The notes beneath the pieces are model-generated. The model had not been told where the DNA came from and did no database searches. It was given only the letters and a program-made list of their open reading frames with translations. Source: Chitinophagaceae bacterium (GTDB taxonomy: Bacteria > Bacteroidota > Bacteroidia > Chitinophagales > Chitinophagaceae). From it: a DNA stretch of 64,000 bases. Positions 61,401 to 64,000 of this stretch are shown in pieces (position 1 is the first letter of the stretch; each line of letters opens with the position of its first letter). The translations under genes and the position numbers were made by a program. The stretch covers positions 1-64,000 of the forward strand of contig JACMKU010000211.1 of assembly GCA_014379965.1 (NCBI GenBank). Reading direction: 5' to 3'.

Positions 61401-62036
61401 ATGAAACCATATGAGGTCTTACTGAAGGAAAACAAACATTGGGCCGCAAAAAAACTGGAAGATGACCCCGGTTTTTTCAACAGGCTATCCCATCTCCAAA
61501 CTCCGGAATTTCTATGGATTGGCTGTAGTGATAGCCGGGTACCCGCAAATGAGATCACAGGCACTGATCCAGGAGAGATTTTCGTTCACCGGAATGTGGC
61601 CAACCTGGTAATTAATACGGATGTGAATGTTTTGACCGTGTTGGATTATGCCGTCAATCATCTAAAAATTAGACATGTGATCGTATGTGGTCATTACGGG
61701 TGCGGTGGAGTGAAGGCGGCGATGACAAATACCGATTTGAAACCTTTGCTGAATATGTGGCTCCGGGGCATCAAGGATGTGATTAGGCTGCACCGACATG
61801 AATTGTCCGTAATCGACGATGAAGCGAAGCGAAGCGATCGCCTTGTTGAGCTGAATGTGCAGGAGCAGGTATTTAATCTCGCCAAGACTTCCATCATACA
61901 ACGCGCTTGGAAGAATGAACAGCGACCAGATCTGCATGGATGGGTGTATGGATTAAATGATGGCATCATCAAACCCGTGTTTGAGATGAAGGCTGGCACC
62001 CATATCGATCCGCTTTATGAATATGACAATCTCTAG
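61401..62036 (+). CDS. can: Beta-carbonic anhydrase (Can type)
   Basis: A 211-residue cytoplasmic carbonic anhydrase of the Can/CynT2 subgroup. Zinc ligands are Cys42, His98 and Cys101, with the dyad Asp44-Arg46, in GCSDSRVPANEI and VCGHYGCGGV. FVHRNVANLV is typical of Can. It supplies bicarbonate for carboxylases. The start at 61401 gives MKPYEVLLKENKHW, the usual opening. It is transcribed away from the carbon-uptake operon. Confidence 0.94.
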   Translation: MKPYEVLLKENKHWAAKKLEDDPGFFNRLSHLQTPEFLWIGCSDSRVPANEITGTDPGEIFVHRNVANLVINTDVNVLTVLDYAVNHLKIRHVIVCGHYGCGGVKAAMTNTDLKPLLNMWLRGIKDVIRLHRHELSVIDDEAKRSDRLVELNVQEQVFNLAKTSIIQRAWKNEQRPDLHGWVYGLNDGIIKPVFEMKAGTHIDPLYEYDNL

Positions 62037-62037
62037 G

Positions 62038-62142
62038 AATGTAAAATCTAGAATATAAATGTAAAATGTAAAAGTGACGCTTCACAAAAATGACTGGTCA
62101 ACTTTTACATTCTACCTTTTAGATTTTAAATTCTACATTTCA
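62038..62142. repeat. Inverted word repeat (AATGTAAAA family)
   Basis: Left arm 62038-62074 of ATGTAAAAT words, right arm 62100-62142 of ATTTTACAT-type words, spacer about 25 bases. It lies between two plus-strand genes, adjoining the stop of the carbonic anhydrase gene. Confidence 0.8.
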
Positions 62143-62158
62143 TTCCAAAATCTTCCTT

Positions 62159-63265
62159 ATGCGCATACTTTTCCTAGCCGTTTGCCTCGCTATTTTTTCC
62201 TGTCACGATGGAAATAACGAACCGTCTGTAACGGCGGCGAGTCCTGCAACATCGCCAGATCTATCTGCATTCAGGAAGATAGATAGTCTCAATCCGGTGT
62301 TGATTCCTGATTCCGGCCAGGTGTTTCAGTCGCCGATACTCGGCAAACAAGTTAAGTGGGAAGAGAAGGATGTATTCAATCCTGCTGCCATAGTGCGTAA
62401 TGATACAGTATTCATGCTTTACCGCGCCGAAGACAAGATCGGTAAGTATGCTGGCACGTCAAGGATTGGGTTGGCATGGAGCCTCGATGGTCTTCATTTT
62501 ACAAAACATCCGGTTCCGGTTTTCTATCCTGATAATGATGCCCAGAAGCATTTGGAGTGGGAAGGAGGTTGTGAGGACCCACGAATAGTTGCTGACAGCA
62601 GTGGTATGTATGTGATGACATATACGGCCTACGATGGAGATAAGGCAAGAATGCTCATCGCCACTTCGAGGGATCTCTATCATTGGACGAAACACGGCTC
62701 TGCGTTTGCAAAAACTTTAAATGGTAAGTATGCGGCGCCGTGGAGCAAATCCGGTTCAATTGTCTCGACCTATCCCGAGGGAAGTCCCGTAGCCCAGAGA
62801 GTAAATGGGAAGTACTGGATGTATTGGGGCGATACGGATATTTTCCTGGCTACCTCTGAAGATCTCATTAATTGGACGCCTGTTGAATCTACGGAAGGCA
62901 AATTGGTTACAGTGTTTGGACCGAGAGCTGGAATGTTCGATAGCGATCTGGTGGAACCGGGTCCACCAGCGATGATAGAAGAAAAAGGAATACGTCTCAT
63001 ATACAATAGCCGTAATGTGCGATCGAAAGGTGATACGAGCCTGGCAGAAGGAACGTACGCGGCGGGCTACGTTCTCTTCGACAAAAATGATCCAGCCAAG
63101 ATACTTGAGCGCTCTACAAATTATTTTATGAAACCGGATAGGCCGTACGAGATAAATGGGCAGGTGAATCATGTATGCTTCCTCGAAGGCCTGGTTCGAT
63201 ACAAAGGCCACTGGTATTTATATTATGGCACCGCTGACTCGAGGATTGCTGTCGCGGTTAACTAG
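62159..63265 (+). CDS. GH130-like five-bladed propeller lipoprotein
   Basis: A 368-residue lipoprotein (signal MRILFLAVCLAIFSC, Cys15). The mature part resembles the GH130 beta-propeller family, whose members are beta-mannoside phosphorylases or hydrolases; the block WEGGCEDPRIV, the FNPAAIVRNDTVFMLYRAED opening and the ending TADSRIAVA fit. Surface location and lack of sugar-kinase neighbours suggest a hydrolase or binding role rather than a phosphorylase. No PUL genes are adjacent. Substrate unknown. Confidence 0.82.
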   Translation: MRILFLAVCLAIFSCHDGNNEPSVTAASPATSPDLSAFRKIDSLNPVLIPDSGQVFQSPILGKQVKWEEKDVFNPAAIVRNDTVFMLYRAEDKIGKYAGTSRIGLAWSLDGLHFTKHPVPVFYPDNDAQKHLEWEGGCEDPRIVADSSGMYVMTYTAYDGDKARMLIATSRDLYHWTKHGSAFAKTLNGKYAAPWSKSGSIVSTYPEGSPVAQRVNGKYWMYWGDTDIFLATSEDLINWTPVESTEGKLVTVFGPRAGMFDSDLVEPGPPAMIEEKGIRLIYNSRNVRSKGDTSLAEGTYAAGYVLFDKNDPAKILERSTNYFMKPDRPYEINGQVNHVCFLEGLVRYKGHWYLYYGTADSRIAVAVN

Positions 63266-63316
63266 CCGTTGACTTGGAATCACCTAATTTCGCAACATTG
63301 CAAAACAGGAAGGTTT

Positions 63317-63424
63317 GCAAGTTTAAAAGTTTAAGGGTTTAAAAGTTCTTGATTCCAGAAAATTCGTTTCTTAAAAGCAACCACTAATTTCAGAACCTTT
63401 AAACTCTTAAACCCTTAAACTAGT
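63317..63424. repeat. Inverted word repeat (GTTTAAAAGTTTAAGGG family)
   Basis: Left arm 63317-63350 of GTTTAAAAG and TTTAAGGG words; right arm 63391-63424 complementary (CCTTTAAACTCTTAAACCC). The spacer is about 40 bases. The words are close to the TTTAACG family but lack the CG. Confidence 0.85.
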
Positions 63425-63459
63425 AACCCAGTAACCTCGCAAAACTGTAGTTGTCCTCT

Positions 63460-64000
63460 ATGTCGATTGAAGTACGGAACCTGCTCAAAATTTACGGCGA
63501 ACAAAAGGCTGTCAATGACATCTCCTTCAAGGTAGGAAAAGGCGAGATCGTTGGATTTCTTGGACCCAATGGGGCGGGAAAATCGACGACGATGAAGATC
63601 ATCACGGGGTACCTGCCCCAGACAGGGGGCGAGGCTTTTGTTTCGGGCATCAATGTCAACGAGAATCCCCTTGCCGTGAAAGAGAAGATCGGTTACCTGC
63701 CCGAGGCGAATGCCCTGTACTATGAGATGTACATCAGGGAATATCTTGCCTTCGTGGCATCGGTACATAAAGTAAAAGATGCAAAGTCGAAGATCGATGA
63801 AGTGATTACACTCACGGGCCTGACAGTTGAAAGCAAGAAAAGAATAGGGCAGTTGTCTAAAGGATACAAACAGCGGGTGGGTCTAGCTGCGGCCCTGATC
63901 CATGATCCGGAGGTGCTCGTACTAGATGAGCCTACATCGGGGCTGGACCCAAACCAGATTGTCGAAATCCGCGATGTGATCAAGAACCAGGGAAAGAATA
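63460..64000 (+). CDS. gldA: ABC transporter ATPase GldA-like, partial at window end
   Basis: The first 180 residues of an ABC ATP-binding subunit resembling GldA of the gliding-motility/T9SS-linked transporter GldAFG. The start is MSIEVRNLLKIYG. Walker A is GPNGAGKS at 35-42, the signature is LSKGYKQRVG and Walker B LVLDEPTSGLDP. The phrase GYLPEANALYYEMYIREYL fits GldA closely. The frame runs off the end of the window, so length and the downstream gldF are not visible. Alternatively another antibiotic- or Na+-efflux-type ABC ATPase; GldA is the best guess. Confidence 0.8.
   Translation, partial: MSIEVRNLLKIYGEQKAVNDISFKVGKGEIVGFLGPNGAGKSTTMKIITGYLPQTGGEAFVSGINVNENPLAVKEKIGYLPEANALYYEMYIREYLAFVASVHKVKDAKSKIDEVITLTGLTVESKKRIGQLSKGYKQRVGLAAALIHDPEVLVLDEPTSGLDPNQIVEIRDVIKNQGKN

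Overview
The window looks like chromosomal DNA of a Bacteroidota bacterium, most likely a Chitinophagia-type (Chitinophagaceae-like) soil or water heterotroph. This is inferred from: -7 promoter boxes of the TAnnTTTG type; a secreted metalloprotease ending in a type IX secretion (T9SS) sorting domain; the start of a GldA-type gliding ABC ATPase; the long IspG form; paired lipid A-type acyltransferases; a BatB/BatC pair; and many short lipoproteins with a lipobox Cys. No rRNA, tRNA, CRISPR array, phage or IS was recognised. Nearly all genes look intact and chromosomal.

Layout. 1-9 kb: Y-family polymerase UmuC, DUF72 protein, secreted sulfatase, lipoprotein, GH63-like glycosidase, lipoprotein amidase. 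9.2-14.7 kb: oxidative pentose phosphate operon gnd-zwf-pgl, PfpI-type protein, CsbD-like protein, DUF421 protein. 14.7-22.6 kb: fused isobutyryl-CoA mutase IcmF, two genes of glycosyltransferase type (one STELLO/DUF288-like), an AmgK-like kinase fused to a RapZ C-terminal domain, and a MurU-like nucleotidyltransferase; the last two suggest cell-wall sugar recycling. 22.7-29 kb: M1 peptidase, metallophosphoesterase, T9SS-exported metzincin. 29-33 kb: RidA, a 3HCDH-like protein, TsaB, an ArsR regulator, a persulfide-dioxygenase-like protein with rhodanese domains. 33-41 kb (minus strand): two acyltransferases with nadB, YhhN protein, ispG, batC, batB. 41-48.5 kb: class D beta-lactamase, two lipoproteins (one of 42 aa), kbl, an ECF sigma/anti-sigma/beta-barrel operon, an L,D-transpeptidase. 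48.5-53.7 kb: alpha/beta hydrolase, acs, divergent MHS-type transporter with a small membrane partner. 53.8-62 kb: an inorganic-carbon cluster (DabB, DabA, SulP permease, two beta-carbonic anhydrases). 62-64 kb: GH130-like lipoprotein and gldA, cut by the window end.

The most unusual feature lies between the genes. Most gene-free stretches over about 100 bases hold a repeat built from one short 6-10 base word in several copies, often followed after 5-90 bases of unrelated sequence by a complementary arm of the same word. At least eleven word families occur. They lie between convergent, tandem and divergent genes, so they cannot all be terminators. At several loci an arm runs into the neighbouring gene and supplies its stop codon and last residues. 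This repeat system, the AmgK-RapZ fusion, and a candidate autoregulated ECF promoter motif (TGTAAC-N17-CGT) are the main points for a second look.
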